Position numbers and translations under genes: made by a program. Source: Oscillatoriaceae cyanobacterium M33_DOE_052 (GTDB lineage: Bacteria; Cyanobacteriota; Cyanobacteriia; Cyanobacteriales; Laspinemataceae). Taken from it: DNA of 64,000 nucleotides. The stretch covers positions 1-64,000 of the forward strand of contig DVDU01000219.1 of the NCBI GenBank assembly GCA_015296065.1. Direction: 5' to 3'. Below, in pieces: positions 7,875-16,753 of this stretch; positions within the stretch are counted from its first letter, which is position 1; every line of letters starts with the position of its first letter. Below the pieces are notes generated by a model. It made no database searches, was not told where the DNA came from, and saw nothing but the letters and a program-made list of their open reading frames with translations.

Positions 7875-8654
7875 TTACCGCTCTCCTTCCGCTTGCAAAC
7901 TGCGCACCCGCTCCAGAGGTAAACCTATCAGGTTCGCCACTTGCTCCACTGCCATTCCCGAGGCTAGCAGGTTCCGCGCTGCTTGCTCCAAACGCTCCAC
8001 ACCCTTTTGTAAACCTTTTTCTTCCCCTTCTTGGAGAATTTCTTGATAAATTACAGACTCGCGCATAATTTCCCTCCGCAATATTTGTCCGATCGGTTGC
8101 TTCTCTAAAACTAAACCAGCTAAGATGGCGGCTGTACCCGTGACATTAGCTTGTACCCGCTTGTCTTCTATTTTATCGATTTCCGCCGCCACTTGGGTGA
8201 GGACTGCTGTGGGGTTGTCCGTCTGACTGAGAACCGCAAAAGGCAATAATCCTGGTGCAGTCAAAAACATTTCTGTTGGCTGCTCCCACAACCGGATCAC
8301 CTCGAATTCGTGGCGGGTTTTTTCCAGATTAAAGCTATTTTGCATCACTAGGGGTGAGTTGCTCCGCGTCAGATACACCACTACTTGGCGCATCTGTTTG
8401 TCAGGATAGCGGCGATACACCCGCACGCGATAGTCCAGCATCCTGAACAGGAGGTCGATTTTAGGGTTGGTTTGAAATTCCACATGCAGAACCAGGGGGG
8501 TTGACGCCAGCAGCATAATGCTATCGGCGCGAATTGGTTCTAGGGACAATTCCGAGGGACTCAGCTCTGTCATAGGGATAGCTTCCCCCAGCAACCATTT
8601 GGCAATGTCACTGCTGAACTGTTCCGCTAAAAACTTACACACATTATCATACAT
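7875..8654 (-). CDS. Rpn-family recombination-promoting nuclease/putative transposase
   Basis: 259 residues from the ATG at 8654 (MYDNVCKFLAE), a start shared by many cyanobacterial relatives; the frame is open further upstream but overlaps the preceding gene. The core HVEFQT followed by a DYRVRVYRRYP region and VVVYL matches the PD-(D/E)XK-like nuclease fold of the Rpn/YhgA group. The C-terminal helical tail with EGEEKGLQKG and the LASGM-VANLIGLPLE motif is typical. The start overlaps the stop of the upstream coiled-coil gene by eight bases, suggesting translational coupling. E. coli Rpn proteins promote RecA-independent recombination in vivo. These genes are abundant and unstable in filamentous cyanobacteria, as the broken copies nearby show. 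Confidence 0.8.
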   Translation of the reverse strand: MYDNVCKFLAEQFSSDIAKWLLGEAIPMTELSPSELSLEPIRADSIMLLASTPLVLHVEFQTNPKIDLLFRMLDYRVRVYRRYPDKQMRQVVVYLTRSNSPLVMQNSFNLEKTRHEFEVIRLWEQPTEMFLTAPGLLPFAVLSQTDNPTAVLTQVAAEIDKIEDKRVQANVTGTAAILAGLVLEKQPIGQILRREIMRESVIYQEILQEGEEKGLQKGVERLEQAARNLLASGMAVEQVANLIGLPLERVRSLQAEGER

Positions 8655-10137
8655 TTGACTGACCATCCTGCACCTGATTCGATACTTGGCGCCGCTGCAC
8701 TTGTTGCACGTCGCGATATTCTGCCCGTGGCTGTTCCCGGCATTCAATTTGCCCTTGACCCCGGACGCCTTCTTGCTCTAATATATCAAAAATTGCTTTG
8801 GCATTCTGCCCGGTGGCTTTTTCGTCCAATAGGGTGGGGCTAAAGGTGTTAATTGAGATGGAATTAACGCCAAATTCCTGGTCAGGACTAATGACGGTGA
8901 CTACTTCATCGCCAGCGATATTTTTGACTTTGACCACGAAGGCTTGGCGCTGGTCTTCCCCTTCATAAACTGCATCGGCGTCGGGATTGACGAGAGTGTA
9001 ACCCAGTGATGATAAGGTTTCCACCACCCGATCGGCTATTTCTACCCGCAGTTGCGAGCTGAGAATTGCTAATTTCGCTTCCTGCATAATTTCGCCTAAA
9101 ATCGGTTGCCGGGAAGTAATCTCCTTGCCCATTGCTTCAAGCTGTGGTATCGTCAGGGTAGATGCTCCCGATTTGAGCTGTGATTCTAGTTGATTTAGCT
9201 GTTGTTCATACTGGCTTAAGCGCCCATTTGTCCAGTAATCGATTTCTAATTTAAACTTATCTGCTTCGGCTCCTTGCCCGAATTCAATTTCACATTCCCG
9301 GTTGGCTTCGACTTCGGCAATCAAACTCTGCACATCGGTGATGGCGGCGTTGTATAATAGCTGCCATTCTTGTTCCTTCCGTGCTAATTCTAGGCGCAAA
9401 TCTGCTAAATCTAAATAGGTCTTTTGACCAGTAGAAATTGCCGCTTGGCTCAACCCGGCTTGCAAATTACTTTTCGCCAGTTCCAACCCCCGGCGCAAAT
9501 CCGCCAAACGTCCCGGCGCAAACCGCTGATGTGGGTAATCTCGGTCAATTTGCCGCCAAATCAATTCCACATCTGCCAGTAAATCTTCTCCCAGCTTCAT
9601 CTGCCGCTGCTGCTCTTGATTTATATTCGCTTGTAATTGGGCAATTTGCTGCTGTCTCGCCTCCCGTTCCTCAGCAATCAAATTAGTAAACTTTTGGTCT
9701 TGGCGGGCGAATAAATCTTGATATTCTTGCCGCTGTTTGTGCAATAATTCCAGATATTCCAAGCGTTGCTGGACAAAACCCTGCTCGATCGCCGACTCTA
9801 AGCGAGATGCTTGCTGTTGTAGCGCTTGTTTACTGCGATTTTCCGCATCCCGCACAGCTTGTTTAAACTCCCGTTGCTGTTGTTGCAGGCGCAGGTTAGT
9901 TTCCAGTTCCAACTGGCGGAGATTGCTTTTGAGCCGTTGCGCTTCTTTGGCGGCGGTTTCGGCCCGCTGTTCCAGGGGGACCAGACGCTGCTGTAATGAT
10001 TGCCTTGCTTGTTCTTGGATTAACTGCAAGCGTTCCGGTAAATCCCGCTGGAGCGATCGGAGCCTACCATCCTGTTCTTGCAGTCGCCGCAAATGCTGCT
10101 CTTCCACCCGCACATACCGCCGTTTTTCACCGCTCAT
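8647..10137 (-). CDS. Long coiled-coil protein of unknown function
   Basis: About 496 residues from ATG 10137 (MSGEKRRYVRVEEQHL); an upstream GTG at 10152 is possible. Residues ~10-180 are an unbroken Gln/Arg/Glu/Leu coiled coil (such as LQQRLVPLEQRAETAAKEAQ). A globular helical middle follows (~190-340), then a small alpha/beta C-terminal domain containing YTLVNPDADAVYEG and DEVVTVISP. There is no signal peptide and no membrane segment. The neighbours are the Rpn nuclease (overlapping downstream) and the double-AAA ATPase. I do not recognise a characterised family. It may be a filament or scaffold partner of the ATPase, which is inference from context. Confidence 0.7.
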   Translation of the reverse strand: MSGEKRRYVRVEEQHLRRLQEQDGRLRSLQRDLPERLQLIQEQARQSLQQRLVPLEQRAETAAKEAQRLKSNLRQLELETNLRLQQQQREFKQAVRDAENRSKQALQQQASRLESAIEQGFVQQRLEYLELLHKQRQEYQDLFARQDQKFTNLIAEEREARQQQIAQLQANINQEQQRQMKLGEDLLADVELIWRQIDRDYPHQRFAPGRLADLRRGLELAKSNLQAGLSQAAISTGQKTYLDLADLRLELARKEQEWQLLYNAAITDVQSLIAEVEANRECEIEFGQGAEADKFKLEIDYWTNGRLSQYEQQLNQLESQLKSGASTLTIPQLEAMGKEITSRQPILGEIMQEAKLAILSSQLRVEIADRVVETLSSLGYTLVNPDADAVYEGEDQRQAFVVKVKNIAGDEVVTVISPDQEFGVNSISINTFSPTLLDEKATGQNAKAIFDILEQEGVRGQGQIECREQPRAEYRDVQQVQRRQVSNQVQDGQSNV

Positions 10138-10189
10138 AAGGGAAATTGTCACTAATTAGCTATTGATGGCCTTATTTTACGTCCCATCT

Positions 10190-10320
10190 AGGCTCTTGGT
10201 TTTGGCTTTAGCCCTTCTAGGCTCGTAGTTGGGCTTTAGCCCAATCTTCATTCAAGCTAGATTTTTCCGCCTCAATTTATTATTCGAGTGAATTAGGGCT
10301 AAAGCCCAACTACAAACCTC
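10190..10320. repeat. TTGGGCTTTAGCCCAA palindrome cluster
   Basis: GGCTCGTAGTTGGGCTTTAG and, in inverted form, AGGGCTAAAGCCCAACTAC form a large imperfect hairpin between the divergent coiled-coil and NnrU-like genes. The same family fills 34930-35160, 37845-37985, 59584-59640 and 60262-60398. Confidence 0.75.
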
Positions 10321-10382
10321 AAATGAGATTCTTTAGCCCATCCATCATCAAGATAAGATAATTACCGACGAGGTATGAGTAA

Positions 10383-11081
10383 TTGACGGTGAGTCATTTA
10401 ACGATGGTGGGGTTGCTGTTGGGGTTTGCCATTGCCCACAGCGGCTTAGCGGCCCTACGCCCCAAAGGAGAAAAGCTAATCGGAGCTAGGCTATATCGGG
10501 TGTTGTTCGCCTTAGTGAGCATCCCCCTAGCCGTAGTATTAATTATTTACTTTTTCAACCACCGCTATGACGGGGTGCAGTTGTGGCAAGTGCAAGGGGT
10601 GCCAGGAGTCAAAACCCTAGTGTGGGTCCTCTCGGCGATTTCATTTTTATTTTTATATCCCGCCACGTTCAACCTGCTGGAAATTGCCGCCATTGCTAAA
10701 CCAGAAGTTCATTTATATGAAAGTGGGATTATTCGCATCACTCGTCACCCCCAGATGGTGGGGCAAGTGATTTGGTGTATTGCTCACACCCTATGGATTG
10801 GCACCAGCTTTACCCTGGTGACATCTCTGGGACTGGTATTGCACCACTTGTTTGCCGTGTGGCATGGCGATCGGCGACTGATGGCCCGTTACGGCGAAGC
10901 CTTTGCCGCCGTCAAGGACCGCACCTCTGTGATTCCATTTGCCGCCATCATCGATGGGCGTCAAACTTTTAATCTGACAGAGTTTGTACGTCCAGCCTAC
11001 CTAGGAGTCACAGGATTTATCTTCTTGCTATGGTGGGCACATCCCCATCTGATGCGGCTCACAGCAATGGTGGCATGGTAA
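10383..11081 (+). CDS. NnrU-family membrane protein (related to 15-cis-zeta-carotene isomerase)
   Basis: 232 residues from TTG 10383; ATG 10404 would give a version shorter by seven residues. Five to six hydrophobic helices are visible, with His18 in FAIAHSGLAALRP, TRHPQMVG near residue 120 and LHHLFAVWHGDRRL near 158. These histidines fit the NnrU/Z-ISO family, where they bind haem. Plant Z-ISO isomerises zeta-carotene and bacterial NnrU is linked to nitric-oxide metabolism. No denitrification genes are nearby, so a carotenoid or redox role is more likely here, but that is inference. Thioredoxin follows 98 bases downstream. Confidence 0.75.
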   Translation: MTVSHLTMVGLLLGFAIAHSGLAALRPKGEKLIGARLYRVLFALVSIPLAVVLIIYFFNHRYDGVQLWQVQGVPGVKTLVWVLSAISFLFLYPATFNLLEIAAIAKPEVHLYESGIIRITRHPQMVGQVIWCIAHTLWIGTSFTLVTSLGLVLHHLFAVWHGDRRLMARYGEAFAAVKDRTSVIPFAAIIDGRQTFNLTEFVRPAYLGVTGFIFLLWWAHPHLMRLTAMVAW

Positions 11082-11179
11082 TTTGGCAAGACCTGCATTT
11101 TCCCCCTAGCGCAACGATCCCAAATCGATGTAGCATGATCCCGGTATAGAAGGCAAAAGCCATAAATTATCGAGGACTT

Positions 11180-11560
11180 ATGTTATCGTCTGTTAGCGAG
11201 CAGACTTTTACAAAAGAAGTTTTAGAATCCACCACCCCAGTTCTGGTCCACTTTTGGGCACCGTGGTGTGGTGTTTGCCTGATGATTGACCCCGTATTAA
11301 GGGCAATGGAAGCCGAATGGGGGGGAGATATCAAAATCGTGGGGATTAATGCCGATCGAAGCCTGAAACTAGCTTGCACTTACCGCCTGACCACCCTACC
11401 AACCCTAATTTGGTTTGAAGGAGGTCAAGTACGCCAGCGGATCGAGGGCTTCCTTGGTAGAGAAGAACTGCGTACCACCCTGCAACACCTGAGCAGCTCG
11501 GCAATGCAGCCGATGGCGCTCAACCGTCCCCCCGTCTCCCCCTATGCCCCACAGGTATAG
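11180..11560 (+). CDS. Thioredoxin-family protein
   Basis: 126 residues. FWAPWCGVC near residues 24-32 is the thioredoxin active site, with Val in place of the usual Pro of CGPC, and TTLPTL near 73 supplies the cis-proline loop. Length and the single domain fit a soluble thioredoxin that reduces disulphides in the cytoplasm. The C-terminal ~20 residues (Pro-rich, ending PYAPQV) go beyond the classical fold. The CGVC site should shift the redox potential compared with TrxA, so a specialised client is possible. A GAGGAC Shine-Dalgarno-like site precedes the ATG. Confidence 0.85.
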   Translation: MLSSVSEQTFTKEVLESTTPVLVHFWAPWCGVCLMIDPVLRAMEAEWGGDIKIVGINADRSLKLACTYRLTTLPTLIWFEGGQVRQRIEGFLGREELRTTLQHLSSSAMQPMALNRPPVSPYAPQV

Positions 11561-11624
11561 GGTTCTTGACAAGGCACAGAAGACAATTGACCCAAGACAA
11601 ATCTAAAATTGTCATGGAGACCCC

Positions 11625-11659
11625 ATAACCCCACCCAGATTAAATGCGGGTGGGGTTAT
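11625..11659 (+). terminator. Hairpin after the thioredoxin gene
   Basis: ATAACCCCACCC pairs perfectly with GGGTGGGGTTAT across an 11-base loop. Only a short T-containing stretch follows, so intrinsic termination is possible but not certain. Confidence 0.5.
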
Positions 11660-11664
11660 TCACG

Positions 11665-11733
11665 AAGGTACTTAGTCCTTAGTCCTTAGTCCTTAGTCCT
11701 TTGACAAGTGACAAGTGACAAGCGACAAGTTAC
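11665..11733. repeat. TTAGTCC/GTGACAA simple repeat
   Basis: Repeated CTTAGTC words face repeated GACAAGTGACAAG words, so the block can fold back on itself. It lies in the leader of ndhF. Confidence 0.65.
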
Positions 11734-11812
11734 CTATTCCAGGTGGCAACCCATGTCAGAATGGAACAGGTTTCAGTAAATTAAGCAAAAACACCTAAAT
11801 AGACATTTGGAG

Positions 11813-13882
11813 ATGGAAACTCTCTATCAATATGCCTGGTTGATTCCCGTCCTGCCGCTGGCAGGGGCGATGTTAATCGGCTTGGGCCTGATTTCCTATA
11901 ACAAAGCCACCAACAACCTGCGGCAACTTAATGCTGTAGTGGTAATCTGCCTGCTGCTAGTATCTACCGTGATGTCCTTTGGGCTGCTCTTCAGTCAAAT
12001 TCAAGGCCACGAAAGCTACACGCGGATATTTGAGTGGGCAGCAGCGGGTGATTTTCACCTGTCGATGGGCTACACGATCGACCACCTGTCGGCCCTGATG
12101 CTGGCCATCGTCACCACCGTAGCCGTCCTGGTGATGATTTACACCGATGGCTACATGGCCCACGACCCCGGATATGTGCGATTTTTCGCCTACCTGAGCA
12201 TCTTCAGCTCCTCCATGTTGGGGTTAGTGATTTCGCCCAACCTGGTCCAGATTTACATCTTCTGGGAATTGGTGGGGATGTGTTCCTACTTGCTGATTGG
12301 GTTCTGGTACGATCGCACCCCCGCAGCGGATGCTTGCCAAAAAGCCTTCGTCACCAACCGCGTCGGTGACTTCGGTCTGCTCCTAGGAATGCTCGGTATC
12401 TACTGGGCCACCGGCAGCTTCGAGTTTGATGTCATGGGCGAAAGACTGCAAGAACTGGTGGTATCCGGCGCGATCGCATGGCAACTAGCCACCTTATTCG
12501 GCATCTTAGTCTTTCTCGGACCCGTGGCCAAATCGGCCCAATTCCCCTTGCACGTGTGGCTACCCGACGCAATGGAAGGTCCCACACCCATTTCCGCCCT
12601 CATCCACGCCGCCACGATGGTCGCCGCAGGCGTCTTTCTCGTAGCGCGGATGTACCCGGTATTTGAACACCTACCGGTAGTGATGGATGCGATCGCCTGG
12701 ACAGGATGCTTTACCGCCTTCCTCGGCGCCACCATTGCCATCACCCAAAACGACATCAAAAAAGGCTTAGCCTACTCCACCATTTCCCAGCTCGGTTACA
12801 TGACAATGGCAATGGGAGTAGGTGCATATGGCGCCGGTCTGTTCCACCTGATGACCCACGCCTACTTCAAAGCCATGCTCTTCCTCTGCTCTGGCTCCGT
12901 GATTCACGGGATGGAAGCAGTGGTAGGACATGACCCCGTATTAGCCCAAGATATGCGGCTCATGGGCGGACTGCGCAAATACATGCCCATCACCGCCGCC
13001 ACCTTCGCCATTGGCACCCTAGCCATCTGCGGGATTCCCCCGTTTGCGGGCTTCTGGTCAAAAGACGAAATCCTCGGTGCCACATTTGCGGCTAATCCCG
13101 CTATGTGGTTAGTCGGCTGGCTCACCGCCGGGATGACCGCCTTTTATATGTTCCGGATGTACTTCAGCACCTTTGAAGGTCCCTTCCGAGGCAACGATGA
13201 CAACATCCGCAAAGAGCTGCTCGTAGCCGCCGCCACCGGTCAACCCGCCGTAGCCTTTGGTCCGGGCGCGATGGATGTGAGGGAATTACAAAGCGACGTG
13301 GAGGTAAAGCATGACCACCACCACAGCGAACATCCCCACGAATCTCCCCTCACCATGACCTTCCCCCTGATGGCTCTGGCGGTGCCATCAGTGTTAATTG
13401 GTTTAGTGGGGACTCCCTTTGCCAACTACTTTGAAGCCTTTATTCATCCCCCTGGGGAAGAAATGGCCGCAGTCATAGAACATTCCGAAGAGTTTAACCT
13501 CAGCGAATTCCTGATTATGGGCGGCTCATCCGTGGGTATTGCCTTAATTGGGATTACCCTGGCCTCTTTGATGTACCTCAGCGGTAAAATCAACCCCGGG
13601 GCGATCGCTCGCCAAATCGAGCCCCTGTACCGGTTCTCCCTGAACAAATGGTACTTGGACGCCATCAACGATTTTCTCTTCGTCAAAGGCTCCCGCCGGT
13701 TGGCTCGCCAGGTTATGGAAGTGGACTACCGCGTCGTCGATGGCGCCGTCAACCTCACCGGCTTTATCACCCTCATCACCGGCGAAGGCTTGAAATACTT
13801 CGAGAATGGACGCGCCCAATTCTACGCCCTGATTTTGTTCGGTGGCGTCTTGGGCTTCGTCATTTTCTTTGGCGTGACCTAG
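11813..13882 (+). CDS. ndhF: NAD(P)H-quinone oxidoreductase subunit 5 (NdhF1)
   Basis: 689 residues from ATG 11813 (METLYQYAWLIP); an in-frame TTG at 11807 is less likely. It is a multi-helix antiporter-like subunit of the thylakoid NDH-1 complex, which passes electrons from ferredoxin to plastoquinone in respiration and cyclic flow while pumping protons. IFWELVGMCSYLLIGFW carries the conserved membrane glutamate. SAQFPLHVWLPDAMEGP and LAYSTISQLGYM carry the conserved lysines and helix-breaking region. A His-rich loop (HDHHHSEHPHE) occurs near residue 502. The length and pairing with ndhD downstream fit the NdhF1 (NDH-1L) type and not the CO2-uptake NdhF3 type. Confidence 0.95.
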   Translation: METLYQYAWLIPVLPLAGAMLIGLGLISYNKATNNLRQLNAVVVICLLLVSTVMSFGLLFSQIQGHESYTRIFEWAAAGDFHLSMGYTIDHLSALMLAIVTTVAVLVMIYTDGYMAHDPGYVRFFAYLSIFSSSMLGLVISPNLVQIYIFWELVGMCSYLLIGFWYDRTPAADACQKAFVTNRVGDFGLLLGMLGIYWATGSFEFDVMGERLQELVVSGAIAWQLATLFGILVFLGPVAKSAQFPLHVWLPDAMEGPTPISALIHAATMVAAGVFLVARMYPVFEHLPVVMDAIAWTGCFTAFLGATIAITQNDIKKGLAYSTISQLGYMTMAMGVGAYGAGLFHLMTHAYFKAMLFLCSGSVIHGMEAVVGHDPVLAQDMRLMGGLRKYMPITAATFAIGTLAICGIPPFAGFWSKDEILGATFAANPAMWLVGWLTAGMTAFYMFRMYFSTFEGPFRGNDDNIRKELLVAAATGQPAVAFGPGAMDVRELQSDVEVKHDHHHSEHPHESPLTMTFPLMALAVPSVLIGLVGTPFANYFEAFIHPPGEEMAAVIEHSEEFNLSEFLIMGGSSVGIALIGITLASLMYLSGKINPGAIARQIEPLYRFSLNKWYLDAINDFLFVKGSRRLARQVMEVDYRVVDGAVNLTGFITLITGEGLKYFENGRAQFYALILFGGVLGFVIFFGVT

Positions 13883-13885
13883 ATA

Positions 13886-13994
13886 ATTTCCCCGTTGCGC
13901 TTCATCGTTGCCCAGCCCACAAGTCCTGTATCGCAGTTCTCTAAACTGCACCCAAATGTACCGACTTCGGTACATTTGGTGACAACGGGGAAAT
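13886..13994 (+). ncRNA. Three-stem structured element between ndhF and ndhD
   Basis: ATTTCCCCGTTG (13886-13897) pairs with CAACGGGGAAAT (13983-13994), 12 of 12. Inside lie a hairpin GCAGTT/AACTGC (13933-13938 with 13944-13949) and a perfect 13-base-pair hairpin CCAAATGTACCGA/TCGGTACATTTGG (13952-13964 with 13967-13979). Together they make a closed multi-branch fold in the intercistronic RNA. It could stabilise or process the mRNA, attenuate ndhD, or be a folded miniature mobile element. No known RNA family is recognised. Confidence 0.5.
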
Positions 13995-14035
13995 CGGGCG
14001 GCGGTGAATTGAACCGTAGCCATTAAGCAAGAATT

Positions 14036-15622
14036 ATGAATTTGGCTGAATTTCCTTGGCTGACATTTATCATCCTCTTTCCGATCGCCGCCGCCGTTGC
14101 CATCCCCCTCATACCCGACAAAGATGGCAAAACCGTGCGCTGGTACTCCCTCGTAGTCGGGCTGATTGACTTTGCCGCCATAGTCATCGCCTTTTACAAC
14201 AACTACGACTTCAACGAACCGGGCTTGCAGCTCGTGGAAAGCTACCCCTGGGTGCCCCAGTTCGATTTAAACTGGTCCGTAGGCGCCGATGGCCTATCCA
14301 TGCCCCTAATTCTGCTCACGGGCTTCATTACCACCCTCGCCATCATGGCCGCTTGGCCAGTTTCCCTCAAACCCAAGCTATTTTACTTCCTGATGCTCGC
14401 CATGTACGGCGGCCAAATCGCAGTATTTGCCGTTCAGGACATGCTGCTATTCTTCCTGGTGTGGGAACTGGAATTAATCCCCGTTTACCTAATTCTCTCC
14501 ATTTGGGGAGGCTACAAACGCCTGTACGCCGCCACCAAATTCATCCTCTACACCGCAGGCGGTTCCCTATTCATCCTCGTAGCCGCCCTGGCGATGGCCT
14601 TTTACGGCGATACCGTCACCTTTGATATGCGCCTCATCGCCGCCAAAGACTACGCCCTCAACTTTCAACTACTCCTCTACGCCGGACTGCTCATCGCCTA
14701 CGGCGTCAAACTCCCCATCTTCCCTCTCCACACCTGGCTACCAGACGCACACGGAGAAGCCACCGCACCAGCCCACATGCTCCTCGCTGGTATCCTCTTA
14801 AAAATGGGCGGTTATGCCCTAATTCGGATGAACGCCGGGATGCTCCCCGATGCACACGCCGTATTCGCCCCAGTTTTGGTGATTCTGGGGGTAGTTAACA
14901 TCATCTACGCTGCCCTCACCTCCTTCGCCCAACGCAACCTCAAGCGCAAAATCGCCTATTCGTCCATTTCCCACATGGGTTTCGTCCTCATCGGGATGGC
15001 GTCTTTTACCGACTTAGGCATGAGTGGCGCCATGTTGCAGATGATTTCCCACGGGTTAATTGGCGCCAGTCTATTCTTTATGGTGGGCGCCACTTATGAC
15101 CGCACCCATACCCTGATGCTCGATGAAATGGGCGGCGTCGGTCAGAAGATGAAAAAGATTTTTGCCATGTGGACTACCTGCAGCTTAGCTTCCCTGGCTT
15201 TACCAGGGATGAGCGGCTTTGTGGCAGAGTTGATGGTGTTCGTTGGTTTTGCCACCTCTGACGCCTACAGCTCCACTTTTAAAGTGGTGGTGGTGTTCTT
15301 GGCAGCGGTGGGCGTCATCCTCACGCCCATTTACCTCCTGTCTATGCTCCGGGAAATCCTCTACGGCCCGGAAAACAAGGAATTGGTGTCCCACGAGGCA
15401 TTGATCGATGCGGAACCCCGAGAGGTGTTTATCATCGCTTGTTTGTTGGTGCCAATTATTGGTATCGGCTTGTATCCCAAAATCGTCACCCAGATTTACG
15501 ATGCCACTACGGTGGAATTGACGGCTAGGCTGCGCGATGCCGTCCCCACTTTGGGTAAGGATGCACCTTTAGCCGCTCTGTCTTCCCAGGCGGCTCCTGA
15601 TTTGGCTGACCGCACCAACTAG
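14036..15622 (+). CDS. ndhD: NAD(P)H-quinone oxidoreductase chain 4 (NdhD1)
   Basis: 528 residues with about 14 hydrophobic helices. [20 protein letters not shown] carries the conserved membrane glutamate. [18 protein letters not shown] and [15 protein letters not shown] carry the conserved lysine/histidine series of proton-channel subunits. It is the second antiporter-like subunit of NDH-1 and works next to NdhF in the membrane arm. It follows ndhF by 153 bases containing a structured element, so the two are probably one operon. Pairing with NdhF1 argues for the NdhD1 (respiration/cyclic flow) type over the CO2-uptake NdhD3/4 types. Confidence 0.95.
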   Translation: MNLAEFPWLTFIILFPIAAAVAIPLIPDKDGKTVRWYSLVVGLIDFAAIVIAFYNNYDFNEPGLQLVESYPWVPQFDLNWSVGADGLSMPLILLTGFITTLAIMAAWPVSLKPKLFYFLMLAMYGGQIAVFAVQDMLLFFLVWELELIPVYLILSIWGGYKRLYAATKFILYTAGGSLFILVAALAMAFYGDTVTFDMRLIAAKDYALNFQLLLYAGLLIAYGVKLPIFPLHTWLPDAHGEATAPAHMLLAGILLKMGGYALIRMNAGMLPDAHAVFAPVLVILGVVNIIYAALTSFAQRNLKRKIAYSSISHMGFVLIGMASFTDLGMSGAMLQMISHGLIGASLFFMVGATYDRTHTLMLDEMGGVGQKMKKIFAMWTTCSLASLALPGMSGFVAELMVFVGFATSDAYSSTFKVVVVFLAAVGVILTPIYLLSMLREILYGPENKELVSHEALIDAEPREVFIIACLLVPIIGIGLYPKIVTQIYDATTVELTARLRDAVPTLGKDAPLAALSSQAAPDLADRTN

Positions 15623-15641
15623 GGCGAGGAGACTCAAAAAC

Positions 15642-15692
15642 AAGGTTTGTAGCACCCTCCTGGAAGGGCTGAAGGAGGGTTCTACGAACCTT
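15642..15692 (+). terminator. Hairpin after ndhD
   Basis: AAGGTTTGTAGCACCCTCC pairs with GGAGGGTTCTACGAACCTT with 17 of 19 matches and ends in TTTT. Its position 20 bases after the ndhD stop makes it the likely end of the ndhF-ndhD transcript, though it resembles the GTAG-type dispersed repeats. Confidence 0.55.
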
Positions 15693-15846
15693 TTGGGGGA
15701 TAATTTCTGGGGCAGATGCTTAGGCTTGGCGGGAAAGAAACGCTGCAACCCTTGTCCTGTCTGGCTTCAAGGCAAAATAAAAAAAAATTCCAAAACTGTT
15801 GACAAAATAGAATCTTTCTGCAATACTAATAATTGTAGTAAGTTAT

Positions 15847-15918
15847 GCGGGTATAGCTCAGTGGTAGAGCGTCACCTTGCCAAGGTGAATGTCGCGCGTT
15901 CGAATCGCGTTACCCGCT
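15847..15918 (+). tRNA. tRNA-Gly (anticodon GCC)
   Basis: A 72-base cloverleaf: acceptor GCGGGTA/TACCCGC, D arm GCTC/GAGC, anticodon stem TCACC/GGTGA with loop TTGCCAA giving anticodon GCC, and T arm GCGCG-TTCGAAT-CGCGT. The 3' CCA is not encoded. A short TTGACA-like box at 15798 and AT-rich sequence upstream could be its promoter. Confidence 0.97.
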
Positions 15919-16331
15919 TTGAAAAAGCTCAGCTAAAATTGAAAAATACAGCTTCATGCTGCCGAATGCCTGATGGTTAGGATTATGGTTATCTCTCAGG
16001 GTGTTGAGCGTTGCCTACTCAAACCAGAATTGTAGGGCGGGCAATGGCTGATATTTAGGATTACGGGTTTCTCTGATAATGTTGGGCGTTGCCCCCCCTA
16101 CTGGTTAGATATATTTATTTGGTGGTATAGACTAACATTTATGGGGTAGATGGGGGCAATAATGCCTAGAACTTTTGAGGAGTAAATGGTAGAATTGATG
16201 GAAATTTAGGAAAAGGATTAATCTGGGTTCATCAACTACTACTAAGTATATCCTAAGCGGGGGTTATAGGGGACGAAACCCCTGCCCAAGTCCAATCGTT
16301 AGTTCCAGAACTCTCCCCGCCGCTGATTTGA
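15919..16331. other. Spacer with no gene seen
   Basis: About 410 bases between tRNA-Gly and the zinc-ribbon membrane protein. It shows two diverged copies of a TGGTTAGGATTATGG/TATTTAGGATTACGG phrase followed by TCTC and GTTG-GCGTTGCC (15970-16015 and 16045-16095), which look like old repeat debris. No open frame, hairpin terminator or RNA gene is convincing. Confidence 0.5.
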
Positions 16332-16337
16332 TTGGTT

Positions 16338-16748
16338 GTGCAGCATCAAAAATTTCAGAAGATTGACTTCAATGCACAGTACCCCTGTCCTTGCCGGAGG
16401 CGAGGGCGGTTGATTCCGATTGTCCTCACGGAGGCTTTTGGCTGCAATCGCTGTCAGCAGATATTTGTGGTGCAACAGGGGGGTTATGCCCTTGATGAAC
16501 TGCCTACAAGTTATCCTTATCAGCGTTCTTGGCTGTGGAATGGCAAACAGTGGAAAATATTATCTTATCCCGGCTCCCGCCAAAGTTACTTTCTGGTGGT
16601 GCTGTTGGTGATTTTGGCGATCGGGATTGTGGTGGGGTGTTTGAGTTTGAACTCTCCGTGGGGGCATCAGATAGTCCCGGTGGCGATCGTGCTGGTGATA
16701 TTGGGCCTGCTGCCAGCGCTTCTGGTTTGGCTAGCTTACAGGCATTAG
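16338..16748 (+). CDS. Zinc-ribbon membrane protein of unknown function
   Basis: 136 residues from GTG 16338; TTG 16332 is also in frame. CPCRRRG near residue 16 and CNRCQQ near 36 give two CXC/CXXC knuckles, likely a zinc ribbon. Residues ~84-105 and ~112-134 are two hydrophobic helices. The arrangement (ribbon outside, two-helix hairpin anchor) recurs in conserved hypothetical proteins of cyanobacteria. The stop is five bases before the ProA-like start, so the two genes are likely co-transcribed. The function is unknown. Confidence 0.65.
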   Translation: MQHQKFQKIDFNAQYPCPCRRRGRLIPIVLTEAFGCNRCQQIFVVQQGGYALDELPTSYPYQRSWLWNGKQWKILSYPGSRQSYFLVVLLVILAIGIVVGCLSLNSPWGHQIVPVAIVLVILGLLPALLVWLAYRH

Positions 16749-16753
16749 CTTGA

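Noticed and set aside
13544-14023. 159-codon minus-strand frame over the ndhF end
   Set aside because: Antisense of the conserved NdhF C-terminus plus the structured spacer; no start signal.
15693-15980. 95-codon frame across the tRNA region
   Set aside because: It runs straight through tRNA-Gly, and its protein sequence is a translation of the tRNA and flanks.
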